The translations under genes and the position numbers were made by a program. DNA of 64,000 nt, taken from Halicephalobus mephisto. Its lineage: Eukaryota; Nematoda; Chromadorea; Rhabditida; Panagrolaimidae. Below, in pieces: positions 44,140-60,951 of this stretch. Position 1 is the first letter of the stretch; every line of letters starts with the position of its first letter. A model generated the notes under the pieces. That model ran no database searches. It was not told where the DNA came from and saw nothing but the letters and a program-made list of their open reading frames with translations. The stretch covers positions 248,001 to 312,000 of the forward strand of contig SWDT01000067.1 in the NCBI GenBank assembly GCA_009193035.1, in the 5' to 3' direction.

Positions 44140-44640
44140 GGTTTTTTGTATTGAGATCTGTAAAACAGTTGATATTAAAGTAAAATTTGCAGGTTGCTCG
44201 CAATTTTTAGACAAATCGACATAAAAGTTGAAATTTGCAAATTATTTGCGATTTTTGAACAAGTTGATCGAAATTTTTATATTTGAATTTATGGAAATTT
44301 CAGAAATTTGCAAAGTGCTTGCAATGTTTAGGCATGTTGATCGACATTGAAGTTGAAACAAAATTAAAATTTGCAATATGCACGCAATATTGTGGTGAAT
44401 TGATTAGAATTTTTGTATTTAAATTTTAACATTCTGAAATAAAAGTTAAATATGCAGGTTGCGCGCAATATTTCAGGAAAACAATTTAATTTTTGTTTAA
44501 AAATTAAATTTGATTTTTTTTTAAATTAAATTTGATTTTTTTGTTTAAAAATTAAATTTGATTTTTTTTTAAAATTAAATTTGATTTTTTTTTTTAAATT
44601 AAATTTGATTTTGATGTTGACCGTTTTACAGACCTCGAGA
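44140..44640 (+). repeat. Family D dispersed repeat, second cluster
   Basis: Units containing 'aaatttgcaggttgctcgcaa' or variants recur four to five times, with TTGAC/TCGAC and AAATTTTT blocks between; ends with a T-rich 'aaatttgattttttttt' stretch. Sits in the 3' flank of UPF3. Confidence 0.5.
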
Positions 44641-45030
44641 CTGGTTCCAGTATTGATTGGATTAGAAATGTCATAAAGTTTATTGTTATTTCCATCAGAA
44701 CTGATTTTGGACAAATTTTAAAATTTTATCTTGAAAAAATTTGTCGTTTTTTGGAAAAAAACTGAAGATGAATATTATCTGAAAATTGTTACTGGATAAT
44801 TTTAAAAAAGATAAAAAATTAAATGTTTTTTTAAATTTTAATGTTTTTTGTAAAATTTCGAAATAAATGAATAACAACCAGTCAGTGGAAAAAATGGTCG
44901 CATGAAGGATCACGAAACGAAGTGTCGTGGTGAAAGCCAGATTTGTCGTTTTTTAACCACATGCAAGTTGACATTGTTTTTCTTTGATTTTTTATTTCGA
45001 TATATCTATTTACATTTTGGACTTTTTATA

Positions 45031-45395
45031 ATGGATGTGGATCCAGAATCTACTCAAGCAGAATCCTCTTCGAATTCCAAACTTTTCACAATAAAACGGT
45101 GGAATCCCGTGGCGTTGTGGACGTGGGACGTTGAGTGCGACACATGCGCCATTTGTAGAGTTAATCTTATGGGTAAAATTAATTTTCAAACGTTTTTCAT
45201 ATATGAATTGTGTAAAATATACTTTCAGAAGCATGTTTGCGATGTCAAAGTGATGCCAAAAGCGAGGATTGCGTCGTTGTGTGGGGCATATGTACTCACA
45301 GCTTCCACAACTGCTGCATGGCGCTCTGGGTGAAGCAAAATAACCGATGTCCGTTGTGTCAAGCCGATTGGTCTGTTCTTCGAGTTGGAAAGTGA
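45031..45395 (+). CDS. RBX2: RBX2/RNF7 RING-H2 protein, 2 exons, 102 aa
   Basis: Exons 45031-45172 and 45229-45395 (309 nt). This is the RING subunit of cullin-RING ubiquitin ligases that recruits the E2 and promotes cullin neddylation; RBX2 normally pairs with CUL5. Diagnostic residues are 'RWNPVALWTWDVECDTCAIC', the internal 'EACLRCQSD' (with Cys, unlike RBX1), 'EDCVVVWGICTHSFHNCCM', 'LWVKQNNRCPLCQADW' and the C-terminal RVGK, which favour RBX2/SAG over RBX1. All zinc ligands are present. The 56-bp intron contains TTCATATATGAA. Confidence 0.95.
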
Positions 45396-45504
45396 TCCTA
45401 TTTTACTGTAATTTACAATTGTACAGAATTCATGGGATAAATTTGAAATTTATTTGTAACTTTGACTAAAAAGCGTAAAAACGCTAAAAATACTTTTATT
45501 TTTT

Positions 45505-47263
45505 TCAGATTGTCTGAAAAGCGTAACAAGTGACCTTCTGCATGGTGTACTGGCAGTATAGGGTGGTGTGGGTCAGGTAGCTGAACTCCCCTTCCCCGCA
45601 GATCACGTTGAAAGCCCGTCCGAATTTCCTCTGGGCCAGATTCTGGATCACTCTCTTAGACTCGTCTGGATCGTTGGATATTGCCTCTCGGATGACTTCC
45701 CGCAGACGGATGCTGTTGCACATTGCGTTTTTTTGGGTGTAGTTGCTGTAGCGGGGGTTTATTCGGACTCCCCTGGCTCTGGCGAAGTGGCCTCCCCCGC
45801 AGGGCCTGTGGCAGTTGCAGCAGCAATCGTTCTGGGGCAGATGTCTTCCGCATCCCCCTGATCCGCAATTTCCGGGAATCAGCAATGGGGGTCTGTGATG
45901 GAACCCGCAAGGTGGCGGAGGGGGTCGTTGGCAATGGCACGGGGGCGGGGGTGGAGGGCAGATGGTCGGTGGGGGGCACAGTGGAGGAGGGGGACAGACG
46001 GGAGGAAATCTGATACACGGGGGTTTAGGAAGACAAGGACGAAGAGATTGACAACCACCACAACCCCCACATGGTCGATGCTGAGGGATAAATGGGGGGC
46101 CTCCACACGGACGATGTCCTCCTGAACAAGGGGATCCACAAGGGGACGGATTTCCACAACCTCTTGAACAAGGAGACGGATTTCCACAACCTCTTGAACA
46201 AGGGGATGGATTTCCACAACCTCCTGAACACGGAGAACCCCCACAGGGAGACGGCACCCCACCCCCACAGCTACCCCCTATCGGAACCGGGGCCCCCCCG
46301 CACCCCACAGGCGGTGCAGAAGACGGACTTTCACCACATCCCCCCGACTGCCCTAAAACTTTTCAGATGAAAATCAGAATTCCACAGGAATTTCCGGAAT
46401 CTAATGAAGGTTTATGGAATTTTCTAGAATCTCATGGAAATTTTAAAATTCTCCAGAATGTTATAGAAACTTCTAAAATTGGGAATTTTAAGAGTTTCTG
46501 TAAAATTCTAAACATTCACGTTGGGATGGTTTCCTGGTTTTGTTTATTTTTGATTTTTATATTTATCAAATTAAATTTTTGTAAATTTTTGAAATTTTTC
46601 AGAATATTCTAGAACTTTCTGAAGTCTTCTAGAATTTCTCCAAATTTTCGAATCTCCTAAGAATCTCATGGGGACTTCTGAAGCCTCCCAGAATCTCCTT
46701 AAAACTTCGAAAATCAAGTTTTCTAAAAAATTCCTATCGAAACCATTTTAAAAAATTAATTTTTATAATTATTTTCTATAGTTATTTGATCTTAATTTTT
46801 GGAAATAATTTTTTACTTTTATATTTTTCTATATTTAAATTTTATAATTTATTTTTTATAATTTTAAATTTTTAAAATTTTAGAATTTTTTTTATAATTT
46901 CTTTATTTTCATTTTTTTTAATTTTAAAAATTTTTTTTATAATTTCTTTATTTTCACTTTTTTATAGTTTTTTTTATTTCTAAACAACCTACCGTTAGTA
47001 CTGGGACCCGGGGGAGGGGGCAAGGGGGGAATGGTGGGGATGTTCAATGGGGACTCCACGTAGCCCCCCTGTTCCACGGGAGTTGAAACGACCGCACTGT
47101 TCAAATTTCCTTCTTCAGCGGTTTTGAAGGAGTTTTCTGAATTGTAACTGTTGACATTTGAAGACGAAACTGAATTCGATTCGAAATCGGACAAATAATC
47201 ATCTGCGGTTACTGTAATTAAAAAAATAAAAATAAAAATTCCGCCACTGCTCCGGAAAACCAT
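45505..47263 (-). CDS. Secreted ground-like (hedgehog-related) protein, 2 exons, 372 aa
   Basis: Exons 46993-47263 and 45505-46352 (1119 nt) around a 640-bp intron. Exon 1 begins with a signal peptide (hydrophobic 'GIFIFIFLITVTA') and an Asn/Ser-rich stretch, then Pro-rich sequence. Exon 2 is extremely Gly/Cys/Pro-rich, with three tandem CGNPSPC-type decapeptides, CPPPP runs and His/Cys clusters. The last ~75 residues are a Ground-like domain: 'NAMCNSIRLREVIREAISND', 'AQRKFGRAFNVICGEGEFSY', 'THTTLYCQYTMQKVTCYAF'. Nematode grl proteins are cuticle- or apical-matrix-associated relatives of Hedgehog. The unusual GC content of exon 2 comes from the repeats. The gene is tail-to-tail with RBX2 (109 bp) and divergent from the JTB-like gene. 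Confidence 0.88.
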
Positions 47264-47500
47264 GATTGAATAAAACTGAATCTTCCCAAATTCTTTAGGA
47301 TCTCAGAAATCCACTTGAAGTTTTTTGGCCGGTTTCTATTTTTTGAAGAAGAAATTTTTGTCGAAAGTGGTCTTCTGTAAACATTCAAATTTTCCTCAAT
47401 TTTTTTCCTGATCTTCTCTGGTTGCGTAAATTTTCCGTGATTATGTCCTCGGGCAATTCAACTCAAATTCGAACATAATTTAAAAAATTAGTATGCAATT

Positions 47501-47745
47501 TTTGAATTCCCGCCCAAAGTGAGAGGAAATTGCAGAAATGGAAAAAGTGGCAAATTTGGTGACTTGGAAATCGGCGCGCCCTGTTCTTACTCGCTGTCTG
47601 ATTTCTTTTGCCAGTTCTAAAACCGAAAAAGTGGCAAATCTGGTTGTTTATGGATCAGTTTTTTCTTTTATTTTATTTTTGCCAGTTCTAAAACCGAAAA
47701 AGTGGCAAATCTGGCAATTTTCCAGCGAAATCAACTCGCTTTTTT
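47501..47745. repeat. Dispersed promoter-region repeat with GGGCGGGAATTCAAA and two 72-bp units
   Basis: 47501-47519 reads ACTTTGGGCGGGAATTCAAA on the minus strand; 'gccagttctaaaaccgaaaa' plus 'agtggcaaatctgg' then occurs twice 72 bp apart. Related words are at 1.1-1.35 kb, 37567 and 63720-63830. Lies between the divergent ground-like and JTB-like genes. Confidence 0.5.
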
Positions 47746-47838
47746 TACCTAAATTTTCGAACTTTTTGAGAAATTCGTGTCGAGATTATTTCGCGAAATT
47801 TTCAATTTTTTAATTTTTTGTAATTTTCAGATTCAACG

Positions 47839-49162
47839 ATGATTGAAACTTGCACTACGAAGAAAATGCTCATTTTGATCGCGATTCTGCTCGCGGCTTC
47901 ACTGACGGTTCTGCTACTCGAGGAATACGTGGAAGAGAGCGGATACGATCCTTCCAGGATCATTGACAAAATTTCCCTGGGAAAAAAAGGAAAATCAGAA
48001 AAACCGGACAATGAAGTTAGTTTTTAACAAAATTCGAATTAGAATCCAATCGAAGCTTTTTGGGAATTTTGTGAAATTTTAGGAATTTGTAGACCGGATT
48101 CTGGAACTCTCTAGAGTCTAGTGGGAGGTTCTGGAACTTTCAAAAATTTTGTAGATTGACTTCTGAAATTTTTTAGAATCTTGTAGGAAATTCCCAAACT
48201 TTCTAAAATTGCATAGAATTCTCTAAAATCTTGTAGAATTTCCCAGAATCTTGCAAACTAGATTCTGAAGCCTTTTAGAATCCTTAGAAATTTCCCAGAA
48301 TCTTGCAAATTAGATTCCGAAGCCTTCCGTAATTCCATGAAAGCTTCTGAAATTTTCCAGAATCCAATAGAAACTTTTGAACCGTCAAGAATTCACAAAA
48401 AAATTCTAAACATTTGAAACGTTGAATTCTGAAAAGTTTAAAATTCGTATTGAGATAACTTTGCAAAAGTTTATTTTTTTAACAATATTGAAATTTTCAG
48501 GATAAATCACGCACCAACCCGTTGGATTGCAGTAATCCCGCTGCTTTGAAGCTTCTGAATTCCTGTGTTGCTTGTTCCGACTTCGAACTAAACGCCATGA
48601 AGACCGGTAAGTTCATTTTAATAAAAAAATTAAATCTTTAATAAAAAAAATAAATTTTTAATGAAAAAAACAAATTTTCAACAAAAAAATCAAATTTTTA
48701 ATTAAAAAAATTAAATCTTTAATGAAAGAATCAAATTTTTAATAAAAATAATTAAATTTTTAATTACAGAAAAGTTAAATTTTTAATAAAAATAATTTAA
48801 GAAGAAAAAAATTCAATTTTTATAAAAAAAGTTTAGTTTTTAATGAAAAATTTGAGTTTTTTATAAAATAATTGGTTTTTAATAAAGAAAATTTTGCTTT
48901 TTGTGAAATAAATTTATTTTTAATTTAAAAAATTCCAGAATATTGTCGTGAAACTGGATTTTACGACAAATTTACATGTACCGTAACGAATGAATCCATC
49001 TACAAGCCCTGTTATTCCAAGATAACTCCGGGAAAAACAAAGTTTAGTTACTTCGCTCTGGGTGCATTTGTTTCCTCGACCGGATTTACCTACTTCGTCT
49101 TCTGGAGGAAAGCCGTCGTCGAAAGGAAGGCCTATTTCAGACTTCAAAATTTCCTCGGATAA
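47839..49162 (+). CDS. JTB-like transmembrane protein, 3 exons, 168 aa
   Basis: Exons 47839-48015, 48501-48606 and 48939-49162 (507 nt). Residues 10-27 are a hydrophobic signal or anchor ('MLILIAILLAASLTVLLL'). The middle has the Cys pattern of the JTB family ('NSCVACSDFELNAM', 'YCRETGFYDKFTCTV', 'YKPCYSKITPG'), then a membrane segment ('FSYFALGAFVSSTGFTYFVF') and a short basic cytoplasmic tail with RK/ER/RL residues. Human JTB is a small type I membrane protein implicated in cytokinesis and TGF-beta responses; its exact role is unclear, and the assignment rests on Cys spacing and topology. An acceptor 'attttcag' ends 8 bp before the ATG, consistent with trans-splicing. Confidence 0.8.
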
Positions 49163-49724
49163 TTATTTATTGTTTTTAATTTGGGTTTAATCTGCGGGTA
49201 TGGTAGATGGCAATGTGAAAAATCAATTATGCTATTAAAAATTAGAAATAAAAATTATTACGAAATGGTCCCAACACGAATTTTTTGAATTTTAAACATT
49301 TTTTAAAATTTAGATGTTTTTAGGTTTCTGCAGTATTCTGGAAGTTTTCATCAATTATGATCGTTGTAAAAATAAAAAATAAATTTCCTTATGAAATGGT
49401 CCCGAGGCGAATTTTCGAAAATTCAATTTCTCAGATTTTCGTTCTAAAAATCTCCATTAAATTTTGAAATTTCTTATATTTCCATAAAATCCCAGGAGAT
49501 TCCAGAAGGTTCTACGAGATTATAAAAAAATTCAGAATTTTTAACCGGATTCTGAAGGATTCTGGAAGCTTGTGTAAGATCCTAAAGTATTTCGAAATTT
49601 CACGACCAGTTAGTCCCGCACGAGACCAAATAAGTCGTTAAATGGTGTTGTGTCTCGCGAAGAAAATTTACCTTTTTTTAAGGAATGAGGTTTTCTTGAT
49701 TTCATCTGAAGTTTCTGGAATTTG
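49163..49724. other. Gene-free spacer between JTB-like gene and CDK9
   Basis: Contains two reversed copies of the CGTGTYGRGAC-type intron word near 49268 and 49392, and TTC/GAA-rich sequence at 49490-49590. No exon. Confidence 0.4.
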
Positions 49725-51818
49725 ATGATGTCGAGAGATCTGGAGGAAGGAGAACTCCGAGAATCCCCTATTGTCGCTGCTGAGCCCCCACAGAAGAGAC
49801 GACGATGTCTGGAGAAGTCCATGTCGCCTTTCATCAACACTGACGACGGTTTTTTTGATTTTTATTAATTACGAAATTCTTGTTTTTTCAGTCACATCTG
49901 TTGTGGACGGCATTACGGTATTTGCGACGTCTTTGCTGATGAGTAAGAAGCCAGTTTTGACCCAAGAAGAAGGGACATACGAGCGGATAAAGCTGATCGG
50001 ACAAGGAACGTTCGGCGAGGTCCACCAAGCTTGTCGGTTGTCAGATGGAGTCATGGTGGCTCTGAAGAAGATTAGAATGGAAGAGTACAACAATGTAAGT
50101 CTAGTCTTAATACAATTAAATTCCCACAACGAAGAGAAACATGTTCTCAACAGGTTATTTTCGGTCATAGTTGATTTTTAGGATATTCATTAAAACTTTC
50201 ATATATAATTATTGATCCTAGAAGGTGGTTAAAGGTGTTTACATCATGTCTGATCTTAATTTGGAAATTTCTACATCTCTCTAAGTAGGATATAGCTCTG
50301 GGAAATTGATTACGAAACTGCAAGATTACGAAATCACCGCCGCGCAAAACCGAATTGTAGACTACTTTAGTTTCTAAAAACTTCCAAAAATCCGTATCAG
50401 GACTACCTTGTAAAAGTGTTAATTGTCAATTTACACAATATTATTTGCATGATTCTACAAAAGTTCGACCCTAATCATGTTAAATTTCAGTTTTATATAT
50501 CTTTTAGGAAATCCTGGAAATTTTAGCGAAACTGTTTTATAATAATACCTTAATTTCTACATTATTGTGATTTTTAGTTTCCAATCACGGCAATACGGGA
50601 GTTCCAAACCTTGAAACGACTGGATCACCCCCATATCCTGGGCTTAATCGACATGTGTTACAAGGATTTCGACGGAAAACGAGACTTTTACATGGTTTCC
50701 CACTTTTGTAGCCATGATTTGGCTGGCATATTGACGAAACCGGACTTGAAGATGGAACCGCACATTGTGAAGACGTTACTCCATCATTTATTTCTGGGTC
50801 TCGCTTACCTTCATAAGAATGGATTTATCCACCGTGATTTCAAATCTGCGAATATTTTGTTATCTCCTGATGGATGCCTGAAATTGGCCGATTTTGGACT
50901 AGTACGGGATACAAGGACGGCCTCGAACAAAGTTTTCACGAGCAACGTTGTCACGATGTGGTACCGACCTCCGGAGATTTTACTCGGATCGAAATCGTAC
51001 ACTTTTGCAATTGATCTCTGGGGAGCTGGATGTATTGTTGCTGAATTTTGGACTCGGATACCTATTTTCCCAGGTAAAACAGAAGCACACCAACTTGCTT
51101 TGATTGCGAGATTGTGTGGAACCATCTCTCCGAAAACGATGCCTGGTTGTAGTGAATTACCTTACTACGAAAATATGAGAACTGCATTGGAACAAGGGCC
51201 TCCAACATTACTCCAGAAAATGCGTCCAATGATACCTAATGTTTATGCGATGGAACTTGTTAGTCAATTGCTGATTTTGGATCCTGAAAAACGTTTGACA
51301 GCTGCGCAAGTTTTGGATCATCGGTACTTCCATTCTGAACCTCTTCCATTGTCGAATGTTGAGGAATTTGTTCAAAGTTTGAAAGTAAGTGATTTTAAGA
51401 AATTTTTAATTGTGAAAAAAGAAATTTATTTTCGGTGGGGTGTTTTGTATTGTGATTTTTAAAATAATTATCAGTATTTTTATGTAATTTTTTACCCTCA
51501 AGGATGGGTGTAGGGTTTTATTTTTTTGTAAGTTTAATTTAGAAGTTTTTAAACTTATTTAAACAGGATATAGCTTTGAAGAATTGATTATGAAAGAATT
51601 ATCACGTAAAATTGAAATTTTAGGTTGTATTAGTTTTTGGAAGATTTGTAAAAAATAGGGAAAAGTGATATTTTTAGAGTATTATTGGTTTAATTTGGTT
51701 GTTTTAGGGTAACTACTTTGGCGTGAATACTGCTTACATGTGTGATATAAACTGTGGTCTTCAGAAAGGCGAACGACGTGGAATTGCAAATGGACAATTA
51801 TACGATAGAATTTACTAA
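49725..51818 (+). CDS. CDK9: Cyclin-dependent kinase 9 (P-TEFb), 4 exons, 414 aa
   Basis: Exons 49725-49848, 49892-50094, 50578-51384 and 51708-51818 (1245 nt). CDK9 with cyclin T phosphorylates the polymerase II tail and pausing factors to release elongation. The kinase domain runs from ~70 to ~357: Gly loop 'IGQGTFGEV' (77-85), Lys100, cyclin helix PITAIRE (111-117; PITALRE in human CDK9), 'FCSHDLAGIL', catalytic HRD 194-196, DFG 214-216, activation-loop Thr235 in 'SNVVTMWYRPPE', and 'IDLWGAGCIVAEFWTRIPIF'. The 57-residue N-terminal extension (with 'PPQKRRRCLEK') is not part of the kinase fold; Met58 in exon 2 is a possible second start. The last 37 residues are their own exon, whose 3' end reappears at 60915-60953. 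Confidence 0.95.
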
Positions 51819-52734
51819 TGTTTTGAATTATATGTAATTTATTGTTTTTGCAGAAAGTGAATATCTAACCCGTGATCTGGTTTTGGTGGTGTTTGCTTCG
51901 ATTGCTTGTTTTTTTCTTCATCGTCGGAAATGTTTGAATTTTTTAGCATGATATCACACGTAGAGATCCGTCGTACAAGAAGCGAGTTTGGCACAGCACC
52001 TAGAGGTAATTGTTGTATTGTATGGGAGTCGTAAATATTTCCTTGGGTTTGGTTTTTTATTATAACAGCTGGAAAAATAATTGTTTATGGATAACTGAAA
52101 TAGTTCAAGATTCATCTTAAGACGCTGGAGTTACTTCATAAGGATCTGAGATACAGTAATTAGAGTGGTTTTTGTACAATTTTTTTTGAACTTTTTGTTG
52201 CTAACTATTTTTTGTAGAGGTAGTTTGAAAAAACTTTTTTTATAGTTTTTAGAAAGTATTCGGTGGGATTACGTAAATGAGAAGAGAATTTTGGATAATT
52301 CTTCTGATGGCTTCAGGAGAAGTTGTCAAAGTTTTAAAAAAGTTTATTTTTTTGTTTTAAAGTAAAAATTCAGCATTGTCTTCTGAAATCATTAGAATTG
52401 CTAAAAATCCGTTTTTTATGTAAATTTTCATAAATAATTTAAAAAATGCAGAAAAATTTCTTGAACTTTTTTAATAAAAAAATTGACAGAAATTTTGAAG
52501 AAATTTTTATGGAGAATTTTCTGAAAATCACTCTAGTTACCGTATCCCGGGTTTTTGTGAGGGAACTTTGATATCCTAAGATGATTCTTGAGTTACTTTA
52601 ATTGGGCTTCCAGTTTTTTTAAATAAAAAATTAAATCTAAGAATATATTTTGTGGAGCATTTTATATTACGGTACATATGCTTTTTCGTCCAGTAAAAGA
52701 TTCAATGTTCTTCGTCCTTTACATGAAGATCATC
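51819..52734. other. Gene-free 3' flank of CDK9
   Basis: No exon. Two similar segments around 'actctagttaccgta' and 'attagagtggtttt' (52140-52180 and 52525-52550) look like an eroded inverted pair. Confidence 0.35.
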
Positions 52735-53165
52735 CGTCTTACAGTATAACATGTATTTTGTACTATTGTCATATCCGCCTTTGTTAGATATTGTGTCTTA
52801 CGGTATAACATTTATATTTCGTACTATTGTCATATCCGCCTTCGTTAGGTACTGTGTCCTACAGTATAACATGTATTTTATACTGTTATTATGTCCGCCT
52901 TCGTTAGGTACTGTGTCTTACAGTATAATACATATTTCGTACTATTGTCATATCCGCCTTTGTTAGGTACTGTGTCTTACAGTATAACATGTATTTTATA
53001 CTATTGTTATATCCGCCTTCGTTAGATACTGTGTCTTACGGTATAACATTTATATTTCGTACTATTGTCATATCCGCCTTTGTTAGATACTGTGTCTTAC
53101 AGTATAACATGTATTTTGTACTATTGTTATGTCCGCCTTTGTTAGGTACTGTGTCTTACAGCGAA
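52735..53165. repeat. 59-61-bp tandem repeat, 7 copies
   Basis: 'catatccgcctt' or 'tatgtccgcctt' recurs at about 52771, 52832, 52891, 52950, 53009, 53070 and 53129, each followed by 'tgtgtcttacagtataacat'. Because 59-61 is close to a multiple of three, long open frames arise across it; they are not genes. Confidence 0.92.
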
Positions 53166-53877
53166 AAGTTGTATAAGAAAATGCAGGATTCTAGAACTTT
53201 CACGATGCAGATAGAATAAAACGATCGAAATTGTATTAAATGTATTTTATTTTGTAAAATATAATACAAAAATAAAATTATTTCTTAACAAATTTACTAG
53301 CACAAACTACAAGGTTTCTGGATATAGAAAAGCTCCGACTCGCTTGTGGCAGTTACGGATTTTCTTTATTCTTTGGCTCAGAGCCAAGCCAGCTGTCAAG
53401 GCTAAAAACGAAGGAACTTTTGTCGAATTCTTTTTTTGAAATGTATTATGTGTAATTTTGCGGAATTTTAAACTTAAATTTCAAATATTTCGTTTTTGTT
53501 AATTTAGATTTTTCAAATTAATTCGTTTTCGGTCAATTTAGGATTGGATTTTTTTCAATTTTTTTATTATTTTTATAAAAAATTAACTATAATTAATGAA
53601 AAAAAAATTTAATTGCGAAAAAAAATTTAAAATGATTAAATTTAAAAAATTTTTGACGAAAAAAAATAAAAACGTTTTTTTTTAACTTTTTATATATGAA
53701 ATTTTACAAATATTTTGTTTTAAAAAATATTCAGCAAAAATTAAATACGGATTCTGAACGTGTATCCGGTAACTTACAAAACCAGTTATAATTTGTTTAA
53801 AAAGAACATTTGGAGTAAATATAATTCCCCCGTTAATTATTTGTGTTTTTACTTTTTTTTTCTCAACTATTTTTTAC
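53166..53877. other. Gene-free AT-rich stretch
   Basis: One less AT-rich patch near 53320-53400 has no family match and no extended frame. Otherwise low complexity. Confidence 0.35.
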
Positions 53878-54400
53878 TGTTGGATCGGGCACTCCATCCT
53901 TAGTGGAAAGCGCAACCGAGAGAGAGCACTTAGTCTCGAACGGATTTACTTAGCGCCAACAAGGGAATGCTTGGTCTCGAATGGATTCCCTTGATACTGG
54001 CAAGAGAGCGCTAGGTCCCGAACGGATTTCCTTGATACGGGCAAGGGAGCGCTAGGTCCCGAACGGATTCCCTTGATACTGGCAAGAGAGCGCTAGGTCT
54101 CGAACGGATTCCCTTAACACTAGCAAGGGAGCGCTAGGTCTCGAATGGATTTCCTTAACACTAACAAAAGAACAGTTTCCCTTGACGAAAATTATGATGT
54201 TCGTGACGTATGTCGAGTTCGATACAGAGTTTGTATTGTGCCTCAGGCATCTATTACATAAACCTTTTCTACGATATCTACTTCATCAGTGCGAGAGTCA
54301 CTCCGACTGACAAATTCAACATTTATAATCAGCGTATTAGAACATTGGTGTCCCGGACATTTGTATTCCGGTTTTTTACGGTTTTAATTCAAAATTATTT
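53878..54400 (+). mobile_element. LTR-like repeat family A with internal 41-bp tandem array
   Basis: Starts TGTTGGATCGGGCACTCC; about 53930-54180 is an array of 41-bp units ('gcgctaggtcccgaacggat' plus 'tcccttgatactggcaaga'), followed by a unique part with 'tgtattgtgcctcaggcatc' and 'ataaaccttttctacgatat'. Same order as the copies at 14568 (reverse), 60952 and 63055. The right end is approximate. Confidence 0.65.
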
Positions 54401-55517
54401 TAAATAAATTTGTTTTATATAATAATGTGAAGATCACTCCAGACAAATTTTCGCCTTTTTATATAGCTCTAAAACCATGGATTTCGGGGATGAACTATTG
54501 ATTGAGACTTCAGATTCAGAATCTGTAGGTTCGGTTACTCCATTGGAAATACTTTTGTTCAGTTCTAACTCCAAAATTTAAACATAAATGCTTAGGACAC
54601 TGCTGGGACAGAAAAACTAACTAAAAAGAAAGGACTTGAAGAGATAGCCTGAATATCAGGAACTGTGAAATACTGTAGATCATGAGTGAGATTTTCGATT
54701 ATCTTTTGTCATTAATAAGATACATAATTGTCGTCTGTGCCTTGTCGTTGAATAAAGATTAGTGATATTTTCCTTATTTCTATCCTAATAGACACAAATA
54801 TCCATGACACTGATATCACACAATCTATCAGTCATTTTCAAATTTTACCTAAGAATTTTAAACATATTTTTTAAAATTTTATTAATTTTATTAATTTTAA
54901 TTTTATTAATTTTAATTTTATTATTGATGATCTACTATGTTGAAATTTTTTCGTTTTATTTACCACCATTTTTCTGTTTTTTTTGTTTTAAGATTTCGGT
55001 GAAAAAAATTTATTGTTTTTTTATCAGTTTGTTTCAAGCGTGGTCTATAAAAATGCAAAATACAATCCTGGTCCATAATTTCATTTGTCTTTTTCCGGTT
55101 TTTTTGAATTTGATTTTTTTGATTTAAATATTGTCCGAAAATCATGCGAAATATATTTTTGATGACTTTAGTATTATGTAACTGATTTTAGGTATTCAAA
55201 CTGGGTGTTGCGGAAAACGAAGGAACTCTCGGGACGAAAATCCCTGAGAGACAGGAACCCAACTGACGCGTCATTTTGGAACAGCAGGTGTGGCGTCGTT
55301 CGAGGAAATACGAATGGCAAAACTGAATTGTCCGAAGTTTTAGTTAGTTAATGTTGTGTCATTGGCATTCGAATAAGCATAGTTAGCAGTCGTACAGGAC
55401 TAATCAAGGGAACACGTCATATATCCTTTCACTGGACATCAGAACTCAGTTTTTCCGACGAAAGAGAAATTTTCCGTGTTATGGTTTAGGCATCATTGAT
55501 CTCTTCAGTCTTGAACT
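54401..55517. other. Upstream region of the ABCC gene
   Basis: Contains a 34-codon open frame with exon-like codons at 54477-54581 but no family match. The rest is AT-rich. 55190-55500 immediately before the transporter ATG is less AT-rich and is the likely promoter/5' UTR. Confidence 0.35.
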
Positions 55518-60528
<5,011 letters not shown>

Positions 60529-60951
60529 TGCAATAGTATTACATATCTGTTCTGTTGTTATATTGTAGAGCTTAGTTTAATTTTCATTTGTTGATGCATA
60601 ATAAAATCTTTGAAAAGTGAACTTTTTTGAACTTTGGGGAAATTTTGATGGAGTTGGTTTTATGTACTCTTCAGAAATGAAGGGATTTTTATTTCTGATT
60701 TACATATTAGTTTAACATTGACATAGATGATTTGCAATCACATCTAACTGAAAGTAACTAACACGAAATAATCCTCGATAATGTTCCTTTTATATTGAAT
60801 TCTAATCTAAATTTTCCATTCAAACTTTTGAACCGAATTCGAGTTTGAACTGTTTGAAACCGAAAATTTTGAAAAACCGACAGTTTTGATTCTAACTAAA
60901 TGTAATTAATGGTTGAATTGCAACTGCACAATTATACGATAGAATCTACTA
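60529..60951. other. 3' flank of ABCC gene with a copy of the CDK9 gene end
   Basis: AT-rich; 60915-60953 matches the last 39 bp of the CDK9 coding exon (51781-51819) with about four differences. No gene. Confidence 0.45.

Noticed and set aside
52751..53219. Long open frames encoding a hydrophobic repeated peptide
   Set aside because: They follow exactly the 59-61-bp tandem repeat and have no start or splice support.
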